A stretch of 52,354 nt of DNA, from contig CAJXZM010000019.1 in assembly GCA_913063125.1 (NCBI GenBank), forward strand, positions 1 to 52,354, in the 5' to 3' direction. Each line of letters begins with the position of its first letter. Positions within the stretch are counted from its first letter, which is position 1. Below the pieces are notes generated by a model. It was not told the DNA's origin and searched no databases. It saw only the letters and a list, made by a program, of their open reading frames with translations. Source of the DNA: an uncultured Gammaproteobacteria bacterium (GTDB lineage: Bacteria > Pseudomonadota > Gammaproteobacteria > Pseudomonadales > Ketobacteraceae). The position numbers were made by a program, and so were the translations under genes. Positions 1-7,657 of the stretch are shown piece by piece.

Positions 1-78
1 GTTTGGCATCGTACCCTCGGCGCAAAAGCACTAAGCATACAACGCTAGAAATTAATAAAATCAATGCGTAGGAAGGGT

Positions 79-234
79 CTGCAATTGAACGTGATCAGTG
101 TTTGCAGTTACTTGATCACTCTCTGCGTTAACTACTTAAAAGTGATCACTTTGAATTGCAAAGAGTGATCACGTTCAACTGCAAGAGGTGATCACTTTGG
201 ACCGCAGAGGGTGATCATTTTGGTCCGCAATATG
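79..234. repeat. Iteron-like cluster of six TGATCA-centred repeats
   Basis: TGATCA occurs at 92, 113, 143, 166, 189 and 212. The last four lie exactly 23 bp apart as direct repeats of the form GTGATCACTTTG-n-GCA-AGAG. The first two (about 79-118) read as the same unit in reverse complement, so two inverted copies face four direct copies across an AT-rich spacer (about 125-140). This arrangement is typical of initiator or repressor binding arrays. The gene just downstream encodes a small winged-helix-like protein and the next two are replication-like, so an origin or operator role is inferred, not shown. Confidence 0.7.
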
Positions 235-292
235 CATCAATGATACCCCTTCTCACCCAACACTTAAAGGTCCTCGTGACAGGCGTTTTATT

Positions 293-526
293 ATGGCTTT
301 GTTAGCTAATGAAACGGCTACACATGACTTGTCACACATAGTAGGTGCAAGGAATATTTGGGATTTGTGTGCTCGACTAAAGAAGCAAGGCTGGTTAATT
401 AACACAGTCCAGAAGCCCTTTACTGATCGAGATGGAAAAAAGACCAAAGCTGGATTCTACTCCATTACCCCCTCTCAGATACCGGTTGCTGTTGAAGTGC
501 TTTTCCCTCAAGTGGGGGTGGAGTGA
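293..526 (+). CDS. Small winged-helix DNA-binding-like protein
   Basis: A 77-residue protein whose central part (LARLKKQGW-like spacing, then charged residues followed by GFYSITP) has the look of a winged-helix fold: a recognition helix followed by a beta wing. The ATG at 293 is the only in-frame start after an upstream stop. It lies just after the TGATCA repeat cluster and overlaps the next gene by one base (TGATG), so the two are translationally coupled. I infer a regulator or replication accessory acting on the upstream repeats. It resembles phage and satellite early genes, but I cannot assign a named family. Confidence 0.6.
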   Translation: MALLANETATHDLSHIVGARNIWDLCARLKKQGWLINTVQKPFTDRDGKKTKAGFYSITPSQIPVAVEVLFPQVGVE

Positions 527-1452
527 TGGCTAGATCAAGAAATATCAAGCCCGGTTTTTTTAAGAATGAATATCTGGCCGAGCTTCCATATGAATACCGA
601 CTTTTGTTTATGGGGCTGCCGCTGCTAGCGGATAGAGAAGGGCGGTTGGAGGATAGACCTAAAAAAATAAAGATGGAGATTTTTCCCGCTGACTCAATTG
701 ATGTTGACGATGGATTGAGTGAGCTTGAAAAGGCTGGCTTTATTCTTCGGTACTCTGTTGATGGAAGTGCTTATATTCTGGTGCTCGCATTCGCTAAGCA
801 CCAGCATCCCCACCATGCAGAGAAGCACAGCGTAATACCAAAGCCTGAGGCTGATCCTGGAAAAGCCTCAGACAATACCGAGACTAATCCAGAAAAAGCG
901 AGTTCCAATCCGTCTGATTCCCTTAACCTGATTCCTGATCCCCTTAACCTGATTCCTGATAAAACCCCTTGTGTGTCTCCTAACGTAGAAACACAAGCTA
1001 TACCAAAAAAACGCTTCGATGAATTTTGGGCGGTGTACCCAATCAAGCGAGAAAAGAAAAAAGCACTCGATGCATGGAGGCGTAAAAAACTCGATTTAAT
1101 CGCTGACGAAATAATTCAGGACGTGAACGACCGAAAACTAAACGACAAACAATGGGCGCAAGGTTACGAGCCACACCCAACCACGTACATTAATGGGGAA
1201 AGATGGGATGATGAATTTACAGGCCGAACTGAAAAAACAGCAGCAGCGAGTCAAAAAACAGGAACCAGCGCCATTGATCGAGTCCTCGCAGGAATTGAAA
1301 GGGGTAATGTTGACGAAAACGGAAATGGATCGTTTGTGGGTGATGATGACTCAGCTCTACGGTCACCGGTGGGTGAGCAGCTACGGGGAGATAGTGGACC
1401 CAATGGGAATATGGGCGGCGTCATTGAGGGGGATTTCATTCACCATGATTAA
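526..1452 (+). CDS. Phage replication protein O-like (helix-turn-helix)
   Basis: A 308-residue protein. The N-terminal 90 residues (SRNIKPGFFKNEYLAELP onwards) match the winged-helix start typical of phage and satellite replication proteins of the lambda O/DnaD-like type. A Ser/Pro/Asn-rich linker with a short internal duplication (SLNLIPDPLNLIPD) follows. Then comes a second segment (about 160-230) with FWAVYPIKREKKKALDAWR and YEPHPTTYINGERWDDE, which is the conserved second half of such proteins. The C-terminus ends VIEGDF, also common in this group. ATG 526 overlaps the preceding stop. The last 240 bp overlap the next gene in another frame. Role by family: binds the origin and helps load the host helicase. 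Confidence 0.75.
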   Translation: MARSRNIKPGFFKNEYLAELPYEYRLLFMGLPLLADREGRLEDRPKKIKMEIFPADSIDVDDGLSELEKAGFILRYSVDGSAYILVLAFAKHQHPHHAEKHSVIPKPEADPGKASDNTETNPEKASSNPSDSLNLIPDPLNLIPDKTPCVSPNVETQAIPKKRFDEFWAVYPIKREKKKALDAWRRKKLDLIADEIIQDVNDRKLNDKQWAQGYEPHPTTYINGERWDDEFTGRTEKTAAASQKTGTSAIDRVLAGIERGNVDENGNGSFVGDDDSALRSPVGEQLRGDSGPNGNMGGVIEGDFIHHD

Positions 1453-1864
1453 ATCAGGGTTTAATAAACTGGTTGCACTCGCTATGCCGTGGCCCCCATC
1501 AGCGCCTGAGTTTGTCGGGTTATGTAAACCCAGTAAGGAAGACTTTGGTATCCCTGATCAGCAAGAGGCTTGGTCGGGTGTTGATCGGTATCGGAGAAAT
1601 AAAAAATACCAACCGACCCCTTTTGAATACGCGCTGTTTAGGAACCTAAGTCGGGAGTTCTTTGATTTGGATCGATTGACCGTTGACGCACATAGAAAGC
1701 GTATTGGTGTTGTTTATCAGGCGTTGAGTAAACGGGTTATGGCAGGTGAAGCGCTCGAAGATGCTCCAGTTCTTGTTGAAGACAAAAACAAAGCAGCCCG
1801 GAAACAAGTGTCAAAGGAAAGCGCAAAGCGCCACCTTGAAAATATTAAGACGCTCCTGTCATAA
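1208..1864 (+). CDS. Phage replication protein P-like (helicase loader)
   Basis: About 218 residues. A charged N-terminal coil (LQAELKKQQQRVKKQ) leads into the diagnostic block WVMMTQLYGHRWVSSYGE and MPWPPSAPEFVGLCKP, the pattern of phage P-type proteins that pair with O-type proteins to recruit the DnaB-like helicase. ATG 1208 has GGGGAAAG upstream. An alternative ATG at 1307 (AAAGGGGTA upstream) would shorten the unusual overlap with the O-like gene from 245 to about 145 bp. In-frame extension to 1193 is possible but has no ribosome site. The functional call is good. The start is uncertain. Confidence 0.7.
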   Translation: MMNLQAELKKQQQRVKKQEPAPLIESSQELKGVMLTKTEMDRLWVMMTQLYGHRWVSSYGEIVDPMGIWAASLRGISFTMIKSGFNKLVALAMPWPPSAPEFVGLCKPSKEDFGIPDQQEAWSGVDRYRRNKKYQPTPFEYALFRNLSREFFDLDRLTVDAHRKRIGVVYQALSKRVMAGEALEDAPVLVEDKNKAARKQVSKESAKRHLENIKTLLS

Positions 1865-1895
1865 ACTGACAGAGATTCGTAGAAGGAGGGTGGTT

Positions 1896-2117
1896 ATGGC
1901 TTCTTGGAGCCAGTCTAGGGTAGTAGTTACAGAAAAGTCACCCAGAGGCTCAAGGTTACCCTCTACGGCAGTGCGGTGCTCAGTGATGCAAGGGCTGCTA
2001 TCAAATCTAAAAAGAGGTGAGAGGTCCAACAAAAGGCTGTCGCCTTCAGTTTTGAAGCTGTCGCCTAGTTCGATGTGCCTGATAGGAAAAAATGCGGTGC
2101 AAGTTTATGAACGATGA
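1896..2117 (+). CDS. Hypothetical small basic protein
   Basis: A 73-residue Ser/Arg/Lys-rich protein starting at an ATG with a near-perfect ribosome site (AAGGAGGGT). It follows the P-like gene by 31 bp and its 3' end overlaps the next small gene by 11 bp, fitting a compact phage-type operon. No family is recognised. The ribosome site supports it being translated, but the composition is not strongly protein-like, so existence is moderately sure and function unknown. Confidence 0.45.
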   Translation: MASWSQSRVVVTEKSPRGSRLPSTAVRCSVMQGLLSNLKRGERSNKRLSPSVLKLSPSSMCLIGKNAVQVYER

Positions 2118-2271
2118 GACGGCAGTATCTAGTGATACGGGTAATCAAGTGAATAATATTTTGATGCAATTACATTATTTGCTAGGGGACGGTGCTGGTG
2201 TTGGATGTGGTCAAGCGGTGAGCGAAGACGATGATATGTATTCAATAAGTCGTTTGGTGAATCTGTATTAA
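2107..2271 (+). CDS. Hypothetical small acidic protein
   Basis: A 54-residue acidic protein (starts MNDETAVSS, ends SRLVNLY). It overlaps the preceding gene by 11 bp through ATGAACGATGA. It is the last gene before the ACCGTCTAACGGT repeat region. No family is recognised. The position at the end of an O/P-like operon is where antiterminator or small late-switch genes often sit, but nothing in the sequence confirms that. Confidence 0.45.
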   Translation: MNDETAVSSDTGNQVNNILMQLHYLLGDGAGVGCGQAVSEDDDMYSISRLVNLY

Positions 2272-2301
2272 GTGATTCAAGCTCTTTTACGACAAAGTAT
2301 C

Positions 2302-2485
2302 TATACCATCTAACGGTATAGCGATTTAAATACGAGGGTTAAATTGAACCGTCTAACGGTACAGTCAGGCCCTTTTTCGTAGGAACGCTGCACCGTTAGA
2401 CGGTGACCTTCTAAGATATTTGCCATATGTACATGGTTAAAGTGATGAATACTCATTAAGTTAATCAATTTAACAAGAACCATAG
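2302..2485. repeat. ACCGTCTAACGGT repeat region, copy 1
   Basis: Three near-palindromic sites: 2302-2320 (TATACCATCTAACGGTATA), 2348-2360 and, inverted, 2392-2404. The last two form the arms of a larger hairpin around GTCAGGCCC. The region from about 2335 to 2485 is repeated at 12028-12171 and, in its first part, at 16937-17033. Regularly spaced palindromes next to replication-like genes suggest an origin, operator or resolution site. The motif also contains GTCTAAC and GTTAGAC, which resemble integron core sites. Confidence 0.7.
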
Positions 2486-3134
2486 CAATGTCGTCAAATT
2501 GTAATTGTTGTCACTATCACTTTGTAAAAGGATTGCAGTGAGGGTAGCGGGTTAATGAAAGGTTCTAGGTATGGATGCAGGTAAGCGGGCCAGCCTAGAA
2601 TTGTTAAAGTGCTTGTATTGGTGCTATTACATGTATGTTGGATTCTAGCAGGCCCAAGCTAATTCCCCTTCCATCCTGTCCATGGGGGTGGCCGGCCAAA
2701 TAAAAAAGGGTCCTTCTGGGGTTTGTTCTTTACTACGGGTATAAGCATCGCGGTTTCTCACCAATAACCTTTTTCCCTAAGGGGTTCCGCTTCCGGTTAC
2801 TGAGTGGCATTCTGTGTGTGGGGGGGGTATTGAAGCCCCGCTATTATAGTGTGGATTCGTGAATGTCTAGTGGGACGGTTGCAACTTGTTCGGGAATATG
2901 GGTTAAGTTACTGATGCTTAAAGAATGGAATGTTTCTATAATTGCCCCTCAGAAGCTTCGATAAGAACCAAGTCGTCGATGATGTTGATTTTGACTTTAA
3001 TACAGGTAAAGTAGTTGTCCTAAATATTTCAAAAGCATAGAGTCTACCTCAAATAAAAAAGCAAGTGATGATTGCGGGCGACTGTTCTTGTCGTGAGGGC
3101 TACTTAATACATTGACTAGTGTTTAAGGAAAGGT
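2486..3134. other. Non-coding stretch before the first cassette
   Basis: No convincing gene on either strand. It contains a CCATGGGGGTGGCCGGCC stretch, a G8 run near 2820, and near 3084-3096 a segment resembling the right half of a cassette-end site seen at 10849-10893 (ACTGTTCTTGTCGTGAG versus ACTGTTCTTATTGTGAA). It probably carries the promoter or leader for the downstream + strand genes, but I cannot place one with confidence. Confidence 0.4.
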
Positions 3135-4211
3135 ATGAGCAATAAATCGGCAATCCCATTTTGGTCAATTGATGCATTTTTATATCTGGTAATGTCTCGA
3201 AGCTTTGATAGTAAATGGTCTTCTGAATTGCTTTCAAGGGCATCAACATTTATCGATTCATATATTCTATTCGAAAAAGTAGTTCTCCCTGAGCGATATA
3301 AAAAGAAGGCGGAGATAGAAATACTTGATCCAAAAGGGAGGATATTTGAATTCATTGATTCAGGCTCCTTAATTCATTCAGATGAATTAACCAAAGGGAT
3401 TTCTATTGATTTGTCTCTAAACTTTTTAAAGTTTGAAGAACTAGAAGTGGAGAACTATAAATGGCTTTCCCAGCATATAGGCCATATAACCCAGGAAGAA
3501 TATGAAAGCATAATGAAAGACTCTTCCACTACTATGGCCCAGTTACGTCTTTGGCAAATGTCTCTTTTAAATGAAATTTCTGATTTAACGAATAGCACTT
3601 CAATATTACCGTTATCACTACAAAATATAGACACTGAAACTTCGCGAATTATGCCATTCCAAGTACAAAAAACATCTGATCTTGATTTGCATTACCAACA
3701 AACTATTAGGTCTATTTCAGCAAGCCTGGGAGAACCTTTTACGGATTATATTGAAAATATACCTCCTTTTTTTACGCTATGGATTGATCAGTCGCTATCA
3801 AATGAGCATTCTTTCGATGTGTTAATCCAGCTTAGAAGAGATTTCGAGCCTCTTAGGGATCAAGGCTCAGAATTTAAGAAATTAATCGCTAGTGCGCCTA
3901 CGTTGAGAGGAAAGAAAGAAATAATTGATGAGTGGAATTATTCATGGGAAACCCTCCACAAAGGCGATTTTAAAAAGCCGCAGTTTTTACGAAAGAAAAT
4001 GTCGTCAGCTGAAGTGTCAAAAGCTATTGTAAAGCCCCAGTCGGCGGGTATATCTAGTATTGTCCAGTCATTTCTTGAGTACCGAGAGGAAAGTAAGGCA
4101 TATAAAAGGTTTAGGATATACGGTGAATTATATAATGAGTTGGATGGCATAGAAGGCTCTAGGGAAAAGCTAAAAAGTAAATTCTCTGTAGATTTAGTAA
4201 ATATTATCTAG
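3135..4211 (+). CDS. Hypothetical cassette protein, 358 aa
   Basis: A soluble, mostly helical 358-residue protein with no signal peptide, membrane span or recognised motif. It starts at ATG with AAGGAAAGG upstream. It is AT-rich like the neighbouring cassette genes and unlike the flanking chromosome. It is the first gene of the unidirectional array. No clear attC follows; only CATTAGAC near 4220 recalls a core site. Neighbours further on are defence genes, so a role in conflict or stress is possible but is only an inference from position. Confidence 0.6.
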   Translation: MSNKSAIPFWSIDAFLYLVMSRSFDSKWSSELLSRASTFIDSYILFEKVVLPERYKKKAEIEILDPKGRIFEFIDSGSLIHSDELTKGISIDLSLNFLKFEELEVENYKWLSQHIGHITQEEYESIMKDSSTTMAQLRLWQMSLLNEISDLTNSTSILPLSLQNIDTETSRIMPFQVQKTSDLDLHYQQTIRSISASLGEPFTDYIENIPPFFTLWIDQSLSNEHSFDVLIQLRRDFEPLRDQGSEFKKLIASAPTLRGKKEIIDEWNYSWETLHKGDFKKPQFLRKKMSSAEVSKAIVKPQSAGISSIVQSFLEYREESKAYKRFRIYGELYNELDGIEGSREKLKSKFSVDLVNII

Positions 4212-4247
4212 TGCTAGCGCATTAGACTTCTCGACAAAGGAGTACGC

Positions 4248-4913
4248 TTGAGAAAAAAAGTATCTTTTTCAGTTATGCTTTCTATCGCAACATTCCTCTT
4301 AGGCCTATGTATAGGGGCTTCTGAATACAGGAGTGCTTTAAGTGGCATTAAATGGACTGATGTAGCGTCACTATCATTTACTTTTTTTGGGTTTTGCCTT
4401 GCTTTTTACACATATAGCCAGTGGCTTAACAACAAGAAAAAAGAAGATTCCTACCTTATTGCAAAGAAATATCTGTCGGCAATAGATCAAGTTCGTGAAT
4501 GCCTGAATGACTTGTCATACCATTATCATTACTTGTGTCCTGTACCTGGGTTGCTTGTAGAGACAAAAGAAATGTCAGCCCAAAGAATTGAGCATGTGAA
4601 TAAAGTCTGGCATGAACTCTACCAATCGAAAGTTAAGGTGCTAAATTCTAAGCGAGAGTTAGCTTTTTGGAAGGTGTCATTAACAGAGGATTTCAGTGAA
4701 AAGCATGATAGTTTTATTAAAGCATTAGATTCGATTAGCGTAGTTTCTAATTGTTTAAATAGTCAGCTCTATCACCTTCTACTTAAAGACGGTGGTAATA
4801 TGAATGAAGTCGAGCGAGAGAAGAAAATGCTTGATGAGAAGTTTTTTGCTGCACATAAAATAATCAGCGAACGCATAGATATGGGGTTTGAAAACGTATT
4901 CTCCTTCAAGTGA
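4248..4913 (+). CDS. Hypothetical membrane-anchored cassette protein
   Basis: A 221-residue protein with two N-terminal membrane spans (about residues 8-25 and 38-57) and a charged cytoplasmic, probably coiled-coil, domain after LNNKKKED. It starts at TTG 4248 with a strong AAAGGAG seven bases upstream. The same AAAGGAGTACG leader precedes the ptuA-like gene at 7658. No family is recognised. Two helices plus a cytosolic helical domain is a layout seen in some membrane-acting effectors, but this cannot be claimed from the sequence alone. Confidence 0.6.
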   Translation: MRKKVSFSVMLSIATFLLGLCIGASEYRSALSGIKWTDVASLSFTFFGFCLAFYTYSQWLNNKKKEDSYLIAKKYLSAIDQVRECLNDLSYHYHYLCPVPGLLVETKEMSAQRIEHVNKVWHELYQSKVKVLNSKRELAFWKVSLTEDFSEKHDSFIKALDSISVVSNCLNSQLYHLLLKDGGNMNEVEREKKMLDEKFFAAHKIISERIDMGFENVFSFK

Positions 4914-5216
4914 TCAAAAGAAAACTAGAAGGCGCTAGCAGTTGGGGGAGGAGGGGCAGCTCACAACCCTTTGCTGACGTTCACGGAAACGTGTGATTAA
5001 ACTTCTTATGCCCTAGAACGGTCATCCGTTTGTTTTTTGAAATTGTTGATTGTTCGACAAAGCGAATTAATCTTGATCTGTCAGGATTTTTGGTTGGGTT
5101 AAGTTGTTGATATAATTAGGGGCTATTTGTAGTTCGTAAGATGTTTAAACGCTTGGGAATATTACATACTTGAAATTCAGTAAAGTACACTGTTAGCTAT
5201 AAAAGGAGAAATAGAG
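4914..5216. other. Intergenic stretch between cassettes
   Basis: About 300 bp with no gene. A clean attC is not visible; GGCGCTAGCAG near 4930 and a small inverted repeat ACGTTCACGGAAACGTG near 4978 are the only structures noted. The right end holds the AAAAGGAG ribosome site of the next gene. An AT-rich stretch at about 5100-5190 may carry a cassette-borne promoter. Confidence 0.3.
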
Positions 5217-5828
5217 TTGTTTCAAATCTCAAATAAAGTTTATTGTCAGGGGAACTCGGAGACGATGCGTGGATTGGCAATTCCTATCGTAGAAGGGATA
5301 AAGCAACTATCAGAAGAGTATCCAGTTGAGACGGAATATGATTTAGGTCCCAGCTCCGGTCCCATGGCGCATGGGATCTCAGAGATAGCGGGCATAGTAG
5401 GAGTAACTGCTTTCGTTGGTTCATGGGCGGCGACCAAAGCCTTGGATGAAATCTACAACTTGAAATTGTCACCACTTATAAAAAGTAAATACAAAGAATA
5501 TTCCGATAAAGCTAAGACTAAGAAGAAGTATGCGTTAACCATAGCTATGATAAATCAGGAAAAAGACATTTGCTTACTTATTGCATGTATAGGACGTACA
5601 CCTGAAGAAATTGACATTGCCGAAAGCCATGTGGAATCAGTTTTGGACTACGTGCGATCAAAAGACCTAGATGCGAAGAAAAAGGAAGTTTTGCTTGTTG
5701 TTTTGGAGGGTGAAAAGCTTAATCTAGAAATAGATGCGTTCCCAAACTACAGCGAAGCTATAAATAGTTTAAAGCATATGTATCCGGCAAAGATTCCAAA
5801 GGCTAATAAGAATACCAATAATAGTTAA
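5217..5828 (+). CDS. Hypothetical cassette protein with possible transmembrane helix
   Basis: A 203-residue protein. It starts at TTG 5217 with AAAAGGAG upstream. A Gly/Ala-rich hydrophobic stretch (about residues 56-76, ISEIAGIVGVTAFVGSWAAT) may be a membrane helix. A Lys-rich segment and a globular C-terminal domain follow. No family recognised. Its TAA stop lies inside the left end of the following attC-like site, which is the usual cassette geometry. Confidence 0.6.
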   Translation: MFQISNKVYCQGNSETMRGLAIPIVEGIKQLSEEYPVETEYDLGPSSGPMAHGISEIAGIVGVTAFVGSWAATKALDEIYNLKLSPLIKSKYKEYSDKAKTKKKYALTIAMINQEKDICLLIACIGRTPEEIDIAESHVESVLDYVRSKDLDAKKKEVLLVVLEGEKLNLEIDAFPNYSEAINSLKHMYPAKIPKANKNTNNS

Positions 5829-5888
5829 CAATAATCGGCAGATTGCCCTACGCAGAATACGCTTCGGAAACTGCGGTTGGCGTTAGGC
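5823..5888 (+). other. attC-like cassette recombination site
   Basis: About 66 bp between AGTTAAC (overlapping the previous stop codon) and a canonical GTTAGGC at 5882-5888 preceded by GGC. Internal ATCGGCAG/CTGCGGTTGG segments can pair imperfectly. Confidence 0.65.
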
Positions 5889-5909
5889 AGTCGGGTTAAT
5901 CACGAATCT

Positions 5910-7199
5910 GTGATAGAGAAATATATGGAATATGAAGAAATAAAAAGCTTGTGTACTGATAACGATATCTCGTTTGAAGAGAAAGAAAGGAGAGCGGGTA
6001 GAAAATCCTTGGGAATTAAACTCCCTAAAGAGCGTGAGTACACATTAATTTATGCGATTGAGGGAAGAACGTCTGAAACCTTTGCTGAAATACCTGAGTT
6101 TTACAAGTATCGTTTTATTAAAGGGTATGAAGCGATTTGGTCTCCTGAGCTTGACTACCTTGAATGTGAAGTGTTTGCGCCAGCTATGGGAATGCTGTTA
6201 AGAAGGCTGGTTCGTAAATTTGGAGAGGAAAATGCTACAACGGATGACGAACCTGTTGAAAGGGTATCAATCCCATCCCCGATACAAGGAGCGGAGATTG
6301 AACTAGGTGATTCTTCATTATATTTTCAAAATTTTTCATATTTAAAAGAGCAATTCCCTAGGGTGGCTTTTCGGCATGCTAGAGTCCGAAATTCTGTAAC
6401 GTTAACGATTAGGAATGCGGGGGTAAAAAAGCATTCTGATGCATTAAATATTATTGTAAAATCTTTCGCTTCAATATGCTTCCAAATTAATGTTTCAGCA
6501 AACATATCTGTTCAGTTGGCTCCTGAGCGATTTCCGCGTAAAAGGGATTTTCATAGGGATGAAGAAAAAGTTACTCTATCACAGCCTCGATATGAGTATG
6601 ATATTGAACCTTTGTCAATGTATTGGCATGCAGAAAACATGATGGGGATGCCCTTACAAGAATATTTTTCTTACTATCAAGCAATCGAGTACTACTTTAC
6701 TGTTTATTCATTTGAAGAAGCTCAAAGAAAAGTAAGGAATCTTCTTAAAAATCCATTATTTAATATTGATAACGACAAAGACCTATCCAAGGTTTTGAAT
6801 ATTGTTAAATACAGCAATTCTAGTAATTCGTTTGGAAACGAGTTATCCCAACTAAAAGCAACTATTAAGGCTTGTGTGAATTTGGATGAATTAAGAGAGT
6901 GGATAGTAAACGACTTTGAAAGAACAGCATATTTTGAATCAAAGAAGGCAAAGAAAATTTCTAAAACAACAATTAAAGCTTCCTTCTTAGACGATGACTT
7001 TATCGATGCAATTGCCAAACGAATTTATGAAATACGGTGCCGAATTGTCCATACAAAAGGAACAGATGACAATGTTGATATACTTCACCCTTTTTCAAAT
7101 GAAGCTAATGAGATTAAGCACGACTTAGAACTAATCAGTATTCTTTGTACAAAGGTCATAATTTCAAATGGGCGCCCAATGGGCGGTGTCAATGCCTAA
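5910..7199 (+). CDS. HEPN-like (ApeA-type) cassette protein
   Basis: About 430 residues. The C-terminal half looks like an ApeA-like HEPN domain: a helical bundle (YYQAIEYYF, then a long insert) ending in the R-x4-H signature RCRIVH at about residues 376-381. By family, such motifs form the active site of metal-independent RNases in defence and toxin systems. The N-terminal 250 residues are beta-rich and probably a sensor. The start is uncertain: GTG 5910, or ATG 5925. The longer frame runs back into attC and is unlikely to be used. The gene ends in GCCTAAC, an integron core left half. Confidence 0.6.
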   Translation: MIEKYMEYEEIKSLCTDNDISFEEKERRAGRKSLGIKLPKEREYTLIYAIEGRTSETFAEIPEFYKYRFIKGYEAIWSPELDYLECEVFAPAMGMLLRRLVRKFGEENATTDDEPVERVSIPSPIQGAEIELGDSSLYFQNFSYLKEQFPRVAFRHARVRNSVTLTIRNAGVKKHSDALNIIVKSFASICFQINVSANISVQLAPERFPRKRDFHRDEEKVTLSQPRYEYDIEPLSMYWHAENMMGMPLQEYFSYYQAIEYYFTVYSFEEAQRKVRNLLKNPLFNIDNDKDLSKVLNIVKYSNSSNSFGNELSQLKATIKACVNLDELREWIVNDFERTAYFESKKAKKISKTTIKASFLDDDFIDAIAKRIYEIRCRIVHTKGTDDNVDILHPFSNEANEIKHDLELISILCTKVIISNGRPMGGVNA

Positions 7200-7208
7200 C
7201 AAGTCAAA

Positions 7209-7553
7209 GTGCTAGGGCTTGGTAAAGTTGTCACATTTTTTGCTCCCAAAAAATACGCCAATTTTACCAGCCTGGTGTTTGAGGCGTTAAATTTACAAAG
7301 GGATCAAGAATTGCTCTACACGATAATAATGGATTACAAAGGTGGAGCTTATATATCGCAGGGTGTTGGAACCAACCCGACTGAGGGTACAGTTGCAGCA
7401 ATACGAAACCACAACTACTCCGATATTCCTGGTTTGGTGCCTGCCGACAAATCATTAGTCGTGTTAGAAATCGAAAGTGAGGGTTTGCTGCTCCTTCAAG
7501 AATTGAAGAAAGTGTATTGTGGGACTGTTTGGCTGATCGATGGCTATCTTTAA
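7209..7553 (+). CDS. Hypothetical cassette protein
   Basis: A 114-residue frame from GTG 7209; an internal ATG at 7329 gives a shorter alternative of about 74 residues. No recognised family, no membrane span. It begins only nine bases after the GCCTAAC at the end of the preceding gene, so the attC of the previous cassette is missing or degraded here. It is followed by its own attC-like site. Confidence 0.45.
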   Translation: MLGLGKVVTFFAPKKYANFTSLVFEALNLQRDQELLYTIIMDYKGGAYISQGVGTNPTEGTVAAIRNHNYSDIPGLVPADKSLVVLEIESEGLLLLQELKKVYCGTVWLIDGYL

Positions 7554-7572
7554 TGTTGTTGAAATAAATAAA

Positions 7573-7637
7573 ACTTAACAAGAAACAGCTGGAAAATAGC
7601 ACAAAAGACGAGCCGTCTTAAGTGTTGAACGTTATGC
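7573..7637 (+). other. attC-like cassette recombination site
   Basis: 65 bp from ACTTAAC (7573-7579) to GTTATGC (7631-7637). It sits directly upstream of the Septu pair and marks the left border of that cassette. Confidence 0.6.
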
Positions 7638-7657
7638 ATCAATAAAGGAGTACGAAG

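Noticed and set aside
79..234. CRISPR array
   Set aside because: The repeats abut with no unique spacers and are partly inverted, unlike a CRISPR array.
2302..2404. Rho-independent terminator from the paired ACCGTCTAACGGT sites
   Set aside because: The hairpin is strong but no T run follows, and the motif recurs singly, which fits binding sites better.
2820..2830. G8 run near 2820 and a similar G run near 12017-12026
   Set aside because: Homopolymer tracts alone; no switch-type gene lies over them.
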